Made by a program: the position numbers and the translations under genes
Source: Candidatus Bartonella washoeensis Sb944nv
GTDB taxonomy: Bacteria; Pseudomonadota; Alphaproteobacteria; Rhizobiales; Rhizobiaceae
DNA length: 37,192 nt
Reading direction: 5' to 3'
NCBI RefSeq assembly: GCF_000278135.1
Contig: NZ_JH725022.1
Coordinates: 549,011 to 586,202, forward strand
Part shown: positions 16,179-26,026 of the stretch, one piece after another
Layout: the number at the start of each line of letters is the position of its first letter
Numbering within the stretch: the stretch's first letter is position 1
The notes under the pieces: model-generated
The model's database searches: none
The model's input: only the letters and a program-made list of their open reading frames with translations
Told to the model about the DNA's origin: nothing

Positions 16179-17522
16179 ATGATAAATGAAAATGAGAGAT
16201 TTGGAAGATTTTTTTCACAGGTTGTAGAACAGGTGCGCGCACTTGTTTTGGTACCGGTTTTTCAAGAAAACAAAAGTGAGAGCGCTTCATGTGCATGCTC
16301 AGTTTCTTCTCGGCTCAAAGAGGCGCTTGGGTTGGCGCGTGCTATAAGGTTGGACGTTGTTTACTATGAAACGGTTAATATTGCTATGTTGCGTCCTGCG
16401 ACTTTCTTTGGAAAGGGTAAGGTAGATGCACTTGCCCATTATATAAGTGAATATCATATTGCGCTTGCAATTGTAGATCATTTTTTAACACCAGTACAGC
16501 AGCGTAATTTAGAAAAAATATGGAATTGCAAAGTTATCGATAGAACGGCTTTGATTCTTGAAATTTTTGGAGATCGCGCGCGGACAAAGGAAGGGGTCTT
16601 ACAAGTTGAATTGGCGCATTTGTCTTATCAAAAAAGTAGGCTTGTACGTAGCTGGACGCATTTGGAAAGGCAACGTGGTGGCCGTGGTTTTTTAGGTGGA
16701 CCTGGTGAAACTCAGATTGAAGCGGATAGACGTCTTCTGCAAGAAAAAATTATTCGTATTCGTCGTGAATTGGAAACGGTTGTTAAGACACGTGCTCTTC
16801 ATAGAGCGAAAAGAAAAAAAACATCTCATCCTGTTGTTGCTTTGGTTGGATATACCAATACAGGAAAATCAACTCTTTTTAACCGATTAAGTGGTGCAGA
16901 TGTCTTAGCAAAGGATATGTTGTTTGCAACGCTTGATCCAACTTTACGCAAAGTTGTTCTTCCCCATGGGAAAACTGTTCTTTTATCTGATACTGTAGGT
17001 TTTATCTCTAACCTACCAACAAATTTGATTGCGGCTTTTAGGGCAACCCTTGAAGAAGTGGTTGAAGCTGATCTCATTCTTCATGTGAAAGATATGTCAG
17101 ATCTTGATCATCGTGCGCATGCCCAAGATGTTTTAGAAGTGCTTTCAAGTCTTGGTATCAATATTGATGATACAGAGCATATCATAGAAGTTTGGAATAA
17201 GATTGATATATTGGATGAGCATGCAATGAATGTTTTGCAAACAAGTGCAAAGACACGATTAAATCCTGCAATTATGGTATCAGCGCTTATGAGCGATGGG
17301 TTAGATCAGTTATTAACAACAATTGAAAAGCGGATTTTTGGTGAAATGCAAAATATTGAATGTCTTTTAAGACCTCATGAAATGTCACTTATCGATTGGT
17401 TTTATGAAAATTCTGGTGAAATAATACAGGAAGGACATGATGATGGTTCTGTTACCATTAGAGCAGTGCTTACTTGTGAAGCAAAAAAACGATTAGATCA
17501 TATCAAAAAAAATATGCATTAA
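16179..17522 (+). CDS. hflX: GTPase HflX
   Basis: HflX is a ribosome-associated GTPase that splits stalled or stressed 70S ribosomes. In this 447-residue protein the N-terminal nucleotide-binding domain shows RPATFFGKGKVDAL, followed by a helical linker with GGRGFLGGPGETQIEADRR. The G domain has P-loop GYTNTGKST (224-232), the switch II region DTVGF (271-275), NKID (340-343) and a SAL G5 motif. The start at 16179 has no clear Shine-Dalgarno and may rely on readthrough from hfq, 54 bases upstream. No strong hairpin follows the stop, only a T-rich stretch. Confidence 0.96.
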   Translation: MINENERFGRFFSQVVEQVRALVLVPVFQENKSESASCACSVSSRLKEALGLARAIRLDVVYYETVNIAMLRPATFFGKGKVDALAHYISEYHIALAIVDHFLTPVQQRNLEKIWNCKVIDRTALILEIFGDRARTKEGVLQVELAHLSYQKSRLVRSWTHLERQRGGRGFLGGPGETQIEADRRLLQEKIIRIRRELETVVKTRALHRAKRKKTSHPVVALVGYTNTGKSTLFNRLSGADVLAKDMLFATLDPTLRKVVLPHGKTVLLSDTVGFISNLPTNLIAAFRATLEEVVEADLILHVKDMSDLDHRAHAQDVLEVLSSLGINIDDTEHIIEVWNKIDILDEHAMNVLQTSAKTRLNPAIMVSALMSDGLDQLLTTIEKRIFGEMQNIECLLRPHEMSLIDWFYENSGEIIQEGHDDGSVTIRAVLTCEAKKRLDHIKKNMH

Positions 17523-17667
17523 AGTTTTTTTTTTGAAATATTTCTCAACATTTTTTCTTAAATTTTACGTTTTTCTTAGCTCAAAATAATATGAATTCAA
17601 ATTAAGAGGATAGTTACTACTTTCTCTTAATAAAAAAATATGAATTATTTTGCTGGTTGAAATAAAG

Positions 17668-19434
17668 ATGAATTTAAAGTGCGATAGGAAACTGTTGGTA
17701 CATACAGTAATGCGAAACGTTTTGGTTGTTTTGTTGTTAGGAGTACTATGTGCATTTTTAATTTGCATGTATTATTTTATTCAGCCGCGAATCTACCGAG
17801 CAACCTTAACATTTTCGTTAGTTGATTCTGTCGGAAAGTCTTTGCCTGTCGATAAACAAAATAATGTTATTGCTTTTTTATTTTCACAGCCCTTTATTTT
17901 AAATGATGCAAGCTTTCAGAATTTTTCTCCAGAGAGTCCTTACAAAAAAGGTTTTTATGAAAGTATTCGTCTGTCCCGCAATGGTGATTTTATTAATCTT
18001 GCTTTTGAAGCAGAAACACTTGAAGCTGCTCAACATGGATTGGAAACCTGGTTTTCAGCATTTTCAAAAGCGATCATAACACAGAAACAAAAATTATCGT
18101 TAGAAGAGCAGCAAACTGATCAACAATATGATAATGCTGCAGTGCTAAATATAGTACAGGGATTTCGCTCATCTGTCGATTCTTTTATTCATCATGATGT
18201 AAAACAAAATGAGTTCAATGATCTTTCAGTACAATTAACGGAAGCAACTTTAAAGCGTATTCATTTAACGAGTTTGAATTCAACCATTAAGATGATGCGT
18301 GCAAATGGACAATCCTTACTGTCTTTATCATTTATTGCAAGTAATTCAACGGTTGCTGCATTAGAGTCCAAGCGTGATCTTTTGGAAACACAAAGGGCGC
18401 ATATGGTTACACAATTAGGTTGGACACACCCTCAAATTAAGGCAATGACTGCAGAATTAGAGGTACTTTCTCATCAATTAGAAAATAAAATTTTGCAGAT
18501 TGCTGATCAAATTCATTCAGATGAGGTTATTGCAAGGAACTTTGAAGAACAACTCAAAAAAAAGATTAGCCTTTTTGTAACAGATCAATCCCAATCATTG
18601 AATCAAATGTTTAACGAGCTAGAAAACAAAATAAGAGCAGTAGTAGATGCGCAAAATAAAAAGATGAGCGAGGATACCCCTCTCTTACAAAATACAAGGC
18701 TTCATGTGGTTGTACCAACAAAATTAGCGCCAATTTCTTTTATGGCGCTGTACGGAAAAAATATTATTGTTAGTGTATTTGCGAGCTTAGTCACTCTTTT
18801 GGGAGGAATTTTATTATTTCATCAAGTTTTTGGAACAAAAAAAGATCAACCGGAAGAAAATGGTTTGAAAAGTAATAAGAGCATTTTAGTCTCTAAGAGA
18901 ATAAAAAATCTTGAGGCTTGTATTACAATAGAGAGATTATCTAATTTTTTGAAAGGTCGCACTTCAACCGTTGTTTCAATCATTGGGCCAGAAGCTGCTC
19001 GAACAGCAGCAAAACTCTCTCTTCATCTCATAAAAGAGTGCAAAACAATTCTGTTGGTGGATATTTCTGGCCAACAAATAGAGAAAATAATTGGCCCACA
19101 TCGGGGTTTAAGCGATGTTTTGACAGGCAATGCACAATTACAGGATGTTATTTATCGTGATTATGACACGGGAGTTGATATTCTTCCTCAAGGATTAACA
19201 AGTGCTGTTGGTGCACAAGATTTTTCAAATAATATCCCTAATGTATTACAGGAATTTAAAAAAGATTATGATTTTATTATTTTAGAAATGGCGAGTGAAC
19301 CTCAATATGGCGTTGAGCAATTTGCAGAGCTAACAGACTATTACGTCTGTAATATTGTTCTTAACCGACAAGATTGGATGATGCAAATGGTAAGCAAGTT
19401 TCCGAAGACTATTTACCGTGTGGTTGCATCATAA
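17668..19434 (+). CDS. Wzz/BY-kinase-like polysaccharide co-polymerase with degenerate nucleotide site
   Basis: The 588-residue protein has the layout of ExoP/Wzc-type chain-length regulators. TM1 is at about residues 18-38, followed by a long mostly helical periplasmic part. A proline-containing segment (VPTKLAPISF) precedes TM2 at about 366-388, and a cytosolic ParA/BY-kinase-like domain runs from about 433. That domain keeps GLSDVLTG, LLVDISG and DYDFIILE. The Walker A site is lost, however: SIIGPEAARTAAKLS stands where GEGKST is expected, and there is no C-terminal tyrosine cluster. It is therefore likely inactive as a kinase. An upstream TTG (17650) is in frame, but the ATG at 17668 is preferred. 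No polysaccharide genes are nearby. Confidence 0.72.
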   Translation: MNLKCDRKLLVHTVMRNVLVVLLLGVLCAFLICMYYFIQPRIYRATLTFSLVDSVGKSLPVDKQNNVIAFLFSQPFILNDASFQNFSPESPYKKGFYESIRLSRNGDFINLAFEAETLEAAQHGLETWFSAFSKAIITQKQKLSLEEQQTDQQYDNAAVLNIVQGFRSSVDSFIHHDVKQNEFNDLSVQLTEATLKRIHLTSLNSTIKMMRANGQSLLSLSFIASNSTVAALESKRDLLETQRAHMVTQLGWTHPQIKAMTAELEVLSHQLENKILQIADQIHSDEVIARNFEEQLKKKISLFVTDQSQSLNQMFNELENKIRAVVDAQNKKMSEDTPLLQNTRLHVVVPTKLAPISFMALYGKNIIVSVFASLVTLLGGILLFHQVFGTKKDQPEENGLKSNKSILVSKRIKNLEACITIERLSNFLKGRTSTVVSIIGPEAARTAAKLSLHLIKECKTILLVDISGQQIEKIIGPHRGLSDVLTGNAQLQDVIYRDYDTGVDILPQGLTSAVGAQDFSNNIPNVLQEFKKDYDFIILEMASEPQYGVEQFAELTDYYVCNIVLNRQDWMMQMVSKFPKTIYRVVAS

Positions 19435-19590
19435 TGAATATAAATGTCATAAAATAGGGATATTCATCAAGTGTTATAGCTATACGCTTGTCTTGTGCTT
19501 TAAAGTTGCAGTACATACTAGAATAGCTAAGATCTAATGTTTAAATTTTGAAATGCATTGTGGTTGGAAAGAGACGTGGGGCAATCAGAG

Positions 19591-20661
19591 ATGGCAGTAA
19601 AGAGCAAGAGTATTTTGACATCATTGCAGAAAAAAAATCGAAAACAAATTCAAGTATGGCTTTATTCTATTCTATTGCTTTGTTTGGCAATTGTTTTAGT
19701 GGGGGGCGCCACTCGCTTGACAGGATCAGGATTATCAATAACGGAATGGAAACCAATTCACGGTGTAATTCCACCGATTGGGGTGGAGCAATGGCAGGAA
19801 GAATTTTCGAAATATCAACAGATAGCACAATATAAACTGCTTAATCACGATATGACATTAAGTGCATTTAAGGTAATTTTCTGGTGGGAATGGGCGCATC
19901 GCATCCTTGGGCGTCTTGTTGGGCTTGTAGCTTTGTTTGGGTTAATTTGGTTTTGGATAACCAAACGTATTGAAAAAAACATTTTGCTTCAGCTCACCAT
20001 TGTGCCAATTCTTATTGCTGTCCAAGGGGCTATTGGTTGGTGGATGGTGGCTTCAGGTATTGGCCAAAGTACTCTAACAAGCGTGAGCCAATACCGTTTG
20101 GCATTTCATCTTATAACAGCATGTTTTGTTATTATTTTTGTTACTTATTTATCTCGAGGACTTACAGAATATTCAGAAAAACCAGCGAACCAAAAGGTTC
20201 AATATTTTGCCGGTTGGCTTGTTATTCTGATTTTGCTTGAGATTTATTTTGGTGCTTTGGTTGCAGGGCTTCATGCTGGGAAAGTTTATAATACATGGCC
20301 ACTTATGGATGGCCAAATCATACCTGATGGATTGCTGCTGCATAATCCCGTTTGGCTTAATCTATTTGAAAATCCTTTGATGGTACAATTCATTCATCGT
20401 TTTTTTGCTTATTTTTTGTTTGTTACAGCGGTTATTCATGCTTTGTATGTACAAAAGAAAGTTCCACACTCAACACATTCTCGTCGTGCATTTTTTATGT
20501 GTATTATGATTGCTGTTCAGGCACTCTTGGGTATTGTTACGTTGTTACATGAAGTTCCAATAAGTTTGGGGCTTATTCATCAAAGTATTGCGTTAGCAAT
20601 ATTATGTTTTTCAGTTGCACATTGGCGAGCAACAAAAGGAGCGTATCGTACTGTTGAATAA
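19591..20661 (+). CDS. ctaA: Heme A synthase (CtaA/COX15, type 2)
   Basis: This integral membrane enzyme oxidises the heme O methyl group to make heme A for cytochrome aa3 oxidase. The 356-residue protein has about eight hydrophobic segments. Conserved text includes VGGATRLTGSGLSITEWKP near the N-terminus. Heme-ligand histidines sit in WEWAHRILGR, YRLAFHL, FIHRFFAY and LIHQSIAL, and there is a family GLHAGKVYNTWPLMDG segment. The frame extends upstream, but the ATG at 19591 gives the usual MAV N-terminus of rhizobial CtaA. It converges with argC, whose stop lies 26 bases beyond. Rhizobial-type COX15 fits an aerobic lifestyle. Confidence 0.96.
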   Translation: MAVKSKSILTSLQKKNRKQIQVWLYSILLLCLAIVLVGGATRLTGSGLSITEWKPIHGVIPPIGVEQWQEEFSKYQQIAQYKLLNHDMTLSAFKVIFWWEWAHRILGRLVGLVALFGLIWFWITKRIEKNILLQLTIVPILIAVQGAIGWWMVASGIGQSTLTSVSQYRLAFHLITACFVIIFVTYLSRGLTEYSEKPANQKVQYFAGWLVILILLEIYFGALVAGLHAGKVYNTWPLMDGQIIPDGLLLHNPVWLNLFENPLMVQFIHRFFAYFLFVTAVIHALYVQKKVPHSTHSRRAFFMCIMIAVQALLGIVTLLHEVPISLGLIHQSIALAILCFSVAHWRATKGAYRTVE

Positions 20662-20687
20662 TTTCAATACCAAAGATAAAGCTAATG

Positions 20688-21623
20688 TTAGCTCCCTGAT
20701 AGCATTAAGTCAAGATTTTGAACAGCAGCTGCGGATGCACCTTTCCCTAAATTATCTAATATGGCACAGAGATTGAAAATCCCTTCGTTCTCGTTGCCAA
20801 AAACAAACAATTTCATACCATCTTTATGTGCTAGATATTCTGGGTTGAGTTTGCTAAGCGCATCAGTTTCTTCTTGTGATGCAATTGATATGATATTTTG
20901 TCCATCGTAATGATTCTCAAGAATTTCGCGCAAATCAGAACAGTTAGCTTTTTTTGTAAACAAATTACGATGGAGTGGAAGATTTACAATCATTCCTTGA
21001 GGAAAACGACCTACACTTGGTACGAAAATGGGTGTTTGGTTGATTTGTCCATATATTTTAATTTCTGGCACATGTTTATGTTTAAGGTTGAGACCATAAA
21101 TAAAATAATTCTCCCAAAGATCGTCTTTTGGCGATTGGTTTTCCATTTGTGCAATCAATTGTTTACCACCACCTGTGTAACCAGATATTGCGTTAATTGA
21201 TATCGGATAATAAGCGTCTAGCAGACCTGCTTCACGCAATGGTCGAATTAAGCTGATTGCGCCGGTAGGATAACATCCGGGATTTGTTACGTAACGCGCT
21301 TCTTGGATCCGTTCCTTTTGTCCTGTAGTCATTTCAGGAAACCCATAGACCCAGTTTGGTGCAACACGGTGAGCTGTTGAGCTATCGATAATTTTAATTT
21401 TTTTATTATTTTTGAGCTGGTTAACAGTTTCGCGTGCAACGTCATCTGGAAGACATAAAATAGCGATATCAGTTTGATTAAGACAGTCTCGACGAATATC
21501 AATGTTATGTCTATCTGTGTGAGAAAGAGAGAGTAATTCTAAATCCGAACGCTCGGCTAGTCGCTTTTGTATTTGTAATCCGGTTGTTCCATGTTCACCA
21601 TCAATAAAAACTTTTGCTGCCAT
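20688..21623 (-). CDS. argC: N-acetyl-gamma-glutamyl-phosphate reductase (ArgC, type 2)
   Basis: ArgC reduces N-acetylglutamyl-phosphate to the semialdehyde with NADPH, the third step of arginine synthesis. At 311 residues it is the short type 2 form. It shows the N-terminal dinucleotide motif IDGEHGTTGLQI, the catalytic cysteine in TNPGCYPTGAI (C117), and AISGYTGGGK in the catalytic domain. The ATG at 21623 has AAGG upstream. It is divergent from glyA with a 330-base intergenic region between them. No other arginine genes are in the window, so whether the pathway is complete cannot be judged here. Confidence 0.96.
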   Translation of the reverse strand: MAAKVFIDGEHGTTGLQIQKRLAERSDLELLSLSHTDRHNIDIRRDCLNQTDIAILCLPDDVARETVNQLKNNKKIKIIDSSTAHRVAPNWVYGFPEMTTGQKERIQEARYVTNPGCYPTGAISLIRPLREAGLLDAYYPISINAISGYTGGGKQLIAQMENQSPKDDLWENYFIYGLNLKHKHVPEIKIYGQINQTPIFVPSVGRFPQGMIVNLPLHRNLFTKKANCSDLREILENHYDGQNIISIASQEETDALSKLNPEYLAHKDGMKLFVFGNENEGIFNLCAILDNLGKGASAAAVQNLDLMLSGS

Positions 21624-21745
21624 TTTATTTGCCTTAAATCAATTCTTTTTTCTATATTCAACTTATCACACTATAAATCATCATAAATGATTGAATATCT
21701 TAGGTAGGACGTTTTTTTCTTATAAAAAAATGGAGCAATAAGAAT

Positions 21746-21766
21746 ATGTTATGATAAACATAACAT
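21746..21766. promoter_or_regulatory. 8-bp inverted repeat in the argC-glyA divergent region
   Basis: ATGTTATG (21746-21753) and CATAACAT (21759-21766) are exact inverted copies around ATAAA. The position between divergent promoters suits a protein operator. It could equally be the first of two hairpins in the glyA leader. Confidence 0.4.
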
Positions 21767-21835
21767 CCATTTTGCACTATTTTTTTTGTAGGGCTAGAAT
21801 TTTATAAGATAGCAAAAAAATATTTCACTTTGCAA

Positions 21836-21865
21836 AAAAATAAGGCAAATGTTTGCCTTATTTTT
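21836..21865 (+). terminator. Terminator-like hairpin in the glyA leader
   Basis: AATAAGGCAAA pairs with TTTGCCTTATT around 21850. The stem is up to 13 bp, with the A run before and T run after it included in the pairing (21836-21848 with 21853-21865). It lies 88 bases before the glyA ATG and has no plus-strand gene upstream. It could attenuate glyA, or end minus-strand transcripts aimed at argC. Two GCAAAAAAATA direct repeats (21812-21822, 21832-21842) precede and overlap it. Confidence 0.55.
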
Positions 21866-21953
21866 AAATAAAAACAATTTAAAATATTTGGTCTGCACGA
21901 CTTGCTGTGTTATCGTTTATTACTTTATTTTTTTAATTTTAGGAACGTGTTTT

Positions 21954-23261
21954 ATGACTCAGCAAGCAAATGACACACAAAAGCGCTTTTTTAATGATAA
22001 TTTACAAACTGTCGATCTTGCAATTTTTGATGCAATCAGGGGGGAGTTTGATCGTCAACAACATGAAATTGAGCTCATTGCATCAGAGAATATTGTTTCA
22101 AGAGCAGTTCTTGAAGCACAGGGATCGGTTTTAACCAATAAATATGCAGAAGGTTATCCAAGAAAGCGCTACTACGGAGGGTGTCATTTTGTTGATGTCG
22201 TTGAAGATTTAGCCATTGAGCGAGCAAAACAGCTTTTTGGTGCTGCTTTTGCGAATGTTCAGCCTAATTCTGGTAGCCAAATGAATCAAGCTGTGTTTTT
22301 AGCTTTAATGCAGCCTGGTGATACATTTATGGGGCTGGATTTAAATTCTGGTGGTCACCTTACTCATGGTTCATCTGTCAATATGTCAGGAAAATGGTTT
22401 AATGTTGTTTCCTATGGTGTGCGTCAAGAGGATCAAACTCTTGATATGGAGGAGGTTGAACGTCTTGCAAAGGAACATAAGCCCAAACTTATTATAGCAG
22501 GTGGATCGGCTTATTCTCGCTTATGGGATTGGAAACGATTCCGTGAAATTGCAGATGAGATAGGCGCTTATTTACTCGTTGATATGTCTCATATTGCTGG
22601 TTTAGTTGCTGGTGGTGTTCATCCGTCACCTGTGCCACATGCACATATTGTAACGACTACAACGCATAAATCGCTACGAGGTCCTCGTGGTGGTTTGATA
22701 TTGACCAATGATGAAATTTTAGCCAGAAAAATGAATTCGGCGATTTTCCCCGGTCTTCAAGGTGGTCCTTTAATGCATGTGATTGCAGCTAAAGCTGTTG
22801 CTTTTGGAGAGGCTTTACAGCCTGATTTCAAGGATTATAGTGCTAATGTTGTTGCTAATGCGAAAACCTTAGCAAAGACATTACAGGATAATGGTTTTAA
22901 TATTGTTTCTGGCGGTACAGATAATCATTTATTATTGGTTGATTTGCGTTCAAAAAAAGTAACAGGAAAACGTGCGGAATTGGCTTTGGGGCGTGCTCAT
23001 ATTACCTGCAATAAAAATGGTATTCCTTTTGATCTTGAATCACCCTCTGTAACATCGGGGATTCGTTTGGGATCACCTGCTGCGACGACGCGTGGTTTTG
23101 CAGAAAGCGAGTTTATTCAAATTGGTCATATGATTTCAGAAGTTCTTGATGGTCTTAAGGGGGCAAAAAGTGATGAGGATAATAGTAGCGTTGAAATGGC
23201 TGTTAGGAAAAAGGTGGAAGATATGACGAATAAATTTCCTCTTTACTCGTATCTTCGTTAA
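21954..23261 (+). CDS. glyA: Serine hydroxymethyltransferase
   Basis: GlyA is a PLP enzyme that interconverts serine and glycine while making 5,10-methylene-tetrahydrofolate. The 435-residue protein carries [11 protein letters not shown] and [15 protein letters not shown] near the N-terminus, the PLP-lysine site [14 protein letters not shown], and a C-terminal [15 protein letters not shown]. The frame runs upstream to 21849, but that extension is a low-complexity hydrophobic stretch. The ATG at 21954 gives the family N-terminus and has AGGA nine bases upstream. It heads glyA-nrdR-ribD-ribE-ribH-nusB, a gene order common in alphaproteobacteria; nrdR starts 23 bases after it. The leader carries a terminator-like hairpin, so attenuation is possible. 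Confidence 0.98.
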   Translation: MTQQANDTQKRFFNDNLQTVDLAIFDAIRGEFDRQQHEIELIASENIVSRAVLEAQGSVLTNKYAEGYPRKRYYGGCHFVDVVEDLAIERAKQLFGAAFANVQPNSGSQMNQAVFLALMQPGDTFMGLDLNSGGHLTHGSSVNMSGKWFNVVSYGVRQEDQTLDMEEVERLAKEHKPKLIIAGGSAYSRLWDWKRFREIADEIGAYLLVDMSHIAGLVAGGVHPSPVPHAHIVTTTTHKSLRGPRGGLILTNDEILARKMNSAIFPGLQGGPLMHVIAAKAVAFGEALQPDFKDYSANVVANAKTLAKTLQDNGFNIVSGGTDNHLLLVDLRSKKVTGKRAELALGRAHITCNKNGIPFDLESPSVTSGIRLGSPAATTRGFAESEFIQIGHMISEVLDGLKGAKSDEDNSSVEMAVRKKVEDMTNKFPLYSYLR

Positions 23262-23284
23262 CCCTTGTTAAGGATAAAAAAAAG

Positions 23285-23767
23285 ATGCGCTGTCCTTACT
23301 GCCAATACGAGGATACACAGGTTAAGGATTCGCGCCCTGCTGAAGAGGGGGCGGTAATTCGTCGTCGGCGTGTGTGTTCCTTTTGTGGTGGCCGTTTTAC
23401 GACTTTTGAACGTGTTCAACTGCGTGAGCTCTTGGTTTCTAAAAAAAGTGGTCGATGTGAGCCTTTTGATCGTGATAAATTGATGCGATCGGTTGATATA
23501 GCTGTGCGTAAACGCAATATTGATCCCGATTATCTTGAACGGACAATTTCTGGCATTGTACGTCGGCTCGAAAGTTTAGGGGAACCAGAGATTGCTTCGG
23601 AAAAAATTGGGCATCTTGTTCTGGAAGCATTGAAAAGCATTGATGATATTGCTTATATTCGGTTTGCTTCCGTTTATCGAGATTTTCGTAATGCAAGCGA
23701 TTTTCATGATGTTATAGACGAGTTGTCAAAGGGTATAACGGGTACAGAATCTTGTTTTGATGAATAA
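23285..23767 (+). CDS. nrdR: Transcriptional repressor NrdR
   Basis: NrdR senses ATP/dATP and represses ribonucleotide reductase genes by binding NrdR boxes. The 160-residue protein has the N-terminal zinc ribbon (C3, C6, C31, C34) with the DSRP and RRRRVC segments. An ATP-cone domain (about 49-139) begins [14 protein letters not shown]. The C-terminal tail is ordinary. It starts 23 bases after glyA, and its last eight bases overlap ribD, so the run is translationally linked. Confidence 0.98.
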   Translation: MRCPYCQYEDTQVKDSRPAEEGAVIRRRRVCSFCGGRFTTFERVQLRELLVSKKSGRCEPFDRDKLMRSVDIAVRKRNIDPDYLERTISGIVRRLESLGEPEIASEKIGHLVLEALKSIDDIAYIRFASVYRDFRNASDFHDVIDELSKGITGTESCFDE

Positions 23768-24887
23768 AAAAGCTCAAGATGAGCGGTTTATGGCTGCAGC
23801 TATCCGTTTGGCACAACGTCATGTTGGACTTACTGGTGAAAATCCTTCTGTCGGTACATTGATCGCACGAAATGATGACAGTGCAGGGACATCCATTGTT
23901 GGTTATGGCGTGACAGCTATCAACGGGAGGCCTCATGCTGAGGTACAAGCTCTACACATGGCAGGCCCTTTGGCTCGTGGGGCAACTGTCTATGTTACTT
24001 TAGAGCCTTGTTCGCATTATGGCAAAACTTTACCGTGTGTAAATGCTCTCATCAATTCAGGTGTTTCAAGGGTTGTTATTGCTCTTACTGATCTAGATCG
24101 GCGGGTTGATGGTCGTGGTATTGCCCTTTTGCGTGCAGCTGGTATTGAAGTTGTTGAGGGCGTCTTAGCTGAAGAGGCTTTTGAAGCGTTGTGCACTCAT
24201 TGGTGTGTAAGGAAGCTGCGACGCTGTGCAGTCACTTTAAAAATGGCAATTTCTGCTGATAATGGTGTAGGAAAAAAAGGGCAGGGTGGCATAAAAATTA
24301 GTGGAGTCACTTCTCATACCCATACGCACATTTTACGCGCTCAAAATAATGCTATTATCGTTGGTATTGGCACTGTATTAGCGGATGATCCACAATTAAA
24401 TTGCCGTTTGCCAGGAATGGAAATGCGTTCGCCTATACGTATTATTTTGGATACAGATTTATGCATTCCACTTAATGCAAAAGTTGTCCAAACGGCAACG
24501 ACAACACCTACATGGGTTATTTGTGGTGCAAATTTTGCAAACAATGGCAAAAAAAGTGCGCTGGAACAATGTGGTGTATCTGTGTATTCAGTAGAAATGA
24601 GCAATGGTTGCATGCAGCCTCTTGCTATTTTACAGCTGCTTTATCAATGTGGAATCAATAGCGTTTTAATTGAGGGAGGCGTAAAGACAGGAGAAAAATT
24701 TTTAAATGCTGGTTGTGTGGATCATTTGGTATGCTTTTATGCACCGGTTATTTTAGGTGAAGACCGTATTGAAGCCCCTCATTTTGCGAATTATCTCTCA
24801 CAATTTCGTGAAGTTGAAACAAGAATGTTTGGAAGTGATCGTTTTTATAAATGGAGGCGTAAGACATTATGTTCACAGGGATTATAA
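23760..24887 (+). CDS. ribD: Riboflavin biosynthesis deaminase/reductase RibD
   Basis: RibD is a bifunctional enzyme that deaminates the pyrimidine product of RibA and then reduces its ribosyl side chain. The N-terminal cytidine deaminase-like domain shows the zinc site: H59 and E61 in [10 protein letters not shown], and C84 and C93 in [12 protein letters not shown]. The reductase domain follows from about residue 150 ([22 protein letters not shown]). The ATG at 23760 is used (375 residues). A TTG directly before it is less likely. It overlaps nrdR by 8 bases and ribE by 19 bases. Confidence 0.97.
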   Translation: MNKKAQDERFMAAAIRLAQRHVGLTGENPSVGTLIARNDDSAGTSIVGYGVTAINGRPHAEVQALHMAGPLARGATVYVTLEPCSHYGKTLPCVNALINSGVSRVVIALTDLDRRVDGRGIALLRAAGIEVVEGVLAEEAFEALCTHWCVRKLRRCAVTLKMAISADNGVGKKGQGGIKISGVTSHTHTHILRAQNNAIIVGIGTVLADDPQLNCRLPGMEMRSPIRIILDTDLCIPLNAKVVQTATTTPTWVICGANFANNGKKSALEQCGVSVYSVEMSNGCMQPLAILQLLYQCGINSVLIEGGVKTGEKFLNAGCVDHLVCFYAPVILGEDRIEAPHFANYLSQFREVETRMFGSDRFYKWRRKTLCSQGL

Positions 24888-25486
24888 CGGATATTGGTTG
24901 CGTTGAAGATGTTCAATCTTTAAACAAAGGAGTGCATTTAAATATTTCTACGCGTTATGATATAGATAGCTTAGAAATTGGCGCATCAATTGCGTGTTCA
25001 GGAATTTGTTTGACAATTGTTGAGAGAGGATCAAAACAAGCGAATACCAATTGGTTTGCTGTGGAAGCGTGGGAAGAAACGTTGCGTTTGACTAATCTTG
25101 CACAATGGACAAAAGGAACTTTTGTTAATTTGGAACGCTCTCTACGATTGGGTGATGAAATGGGTGGGCATTTAGTTTCTGGTCATATTGATGGTTTGGC
25201 TGAGATTATTGATCAGAAAAATGAAGGGGATGCAGTTCGTTTTTTTCTACAACTTCCAACACGGTTGACTCCCTTTATTGTAAATAAGGGTTCTATTGCA
25301 CTTAATGGAACATCTTTAACCGTCAATTCTGTTGAGGATCGTATTTTTGATGTGCTCATTATTCGTCATACACTGCAAATGACAACTTGGGGGCAAGTTA
25401 AAATTGGAGATCAGATCAATTTAGAAATTGATCAACTTGCTCGTTATGCTGCCAAACTTTCTGGCTTTAAAATGAAAGATGAATAA
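24869..25486 (+). CDS. ribE: Riboflavin synthase, alpha subunit (RibE)
   Basis: The enzyme dismutates two molecules of 6,7-dimethyl-8-ribityllumazine to riboflavin. The 205-residue protein has the canonical [10 protein letters not shown] start and two lumazine-binding repeats; GGHLVSGHIDG marks the start of the second. A GGAGG lies eleven bases before the ATG, inside the end of ribD, giving a 19-base overlap. It is named RibC in some species; RibE is the usual proteobacterial symbol. Confidence 0.97.
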   Translation: MFTGIITDIGCVEDVQSLNKGVHLNISTRYDIDSLEIGASIACSGICLTIVERGSKQANTNWFAVEAWEETLRLTNLAQWTKGTFVNLERSLRLGDEMGGHLVSGHIDGLAEIIDQKNEGDAVRFFLQLPTRLTPFIVNKGSIALNGTSLTVNSVEDRIFDVLIIRHTLQMTTWGQVKIGDQINLEIDQLARYAAKLSGFKMKDE

Positions 25487-25565
25487 GCTGAACGTTTATT
25501 ATAATTTTTAAAATTTTGAGTTCTATACTCTTAAACTCTTTGGTTGTTTTTTCTGGGATTCTTTT

Positions 25566-26024
25566 ATGACAAAAGAGATAGATAAGAAATCGCATGTATT
25601 GATTGTTGAAGCGCGTTTTTATGATGGGATTTCTGATGCGCTTCTTATAGGTGCAGTGAATACTTTGCAAAAAGCTGAAGCAAGCTATGATCTTGTCACG
25701 GTGCCAGGAGCATTAGAAATACCTGGTGCAATAGCTTTTGCCGAAAAAAGTAGTAAGGTACGTTACGATGGCTATGTGGCACTTGGTTGTGTTATTCGCG
25801 GTGAAACGTATCATTTTGAAATTGTTGCCAATGATTCTTGTCGCGCATTGATGGATTTAACTATCCATAAGAACTTGGCTATTGGAAATGGTATTTTGAC
25901 AGTTGAAAGTGAAAAACAAGCATGGGCACGTGCAAAACAGGATGAAAAAAATAAGGGTGGTTTTGCTGCTGAAGCTGCTTTATGTATGATCGCTCTAAAA
26001 AAGAGATTTGGAGATAATCATTAA
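25566..26024 (+). CDS. ribH: 6,7-dimethyl-8-ribityllumazine synthase
   Basis: Lumazine synthase condenses the RibD product (after dephosphorylation) with dihydroxybutanone phosphate. The 152-residue protein shows [11 protein letters not shown] in the substrate pocket and [14 protein letters not shown] with the catalytic histidine (H83). [11 protein letters not shown] closes the C-terminus. It lies 79 bases after ribE; I saw no FMN riboswitch pattern in that gap. GGGA sits seven bases before the ATG. nusB starts two bases after its stop. Confidence 0.97.
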   Translation: MTKEIDKKSHVLIVEARFYDGISDALLIGAVNTLQKAEASYDLVTVPGALEIPGAIAFAEKSSKVRYDGYVALGCVIRGETYHFEIVANDSCRALMDLTIHKNLAIGNGILTVESEKQAWARAKQDEKNKGGFAAEAALCMIALKKRFGDNH

Positions 26025-26026
26025 AT

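Noticed and set aside
20680-20693. AGCTAA-TG-TTAGCT palindrome at the ctaA/argC junction as a terminator
   Set aside because: Short, a two-base loop, overlaps the argC stop codon and has no T run.
21849-21953. Hydrophobic N-terminal extension of glyA
   Set aside because: The in-frame extension overlaps the leader hairpin and is absent from the family; the ATG at 21954 has a Shine-Dalgarno site.
25487-25565. Possible FMN riboswitch before ribH
   Set aside because: The gap is only 79 bases and shows none of the conserved FMN element segments.
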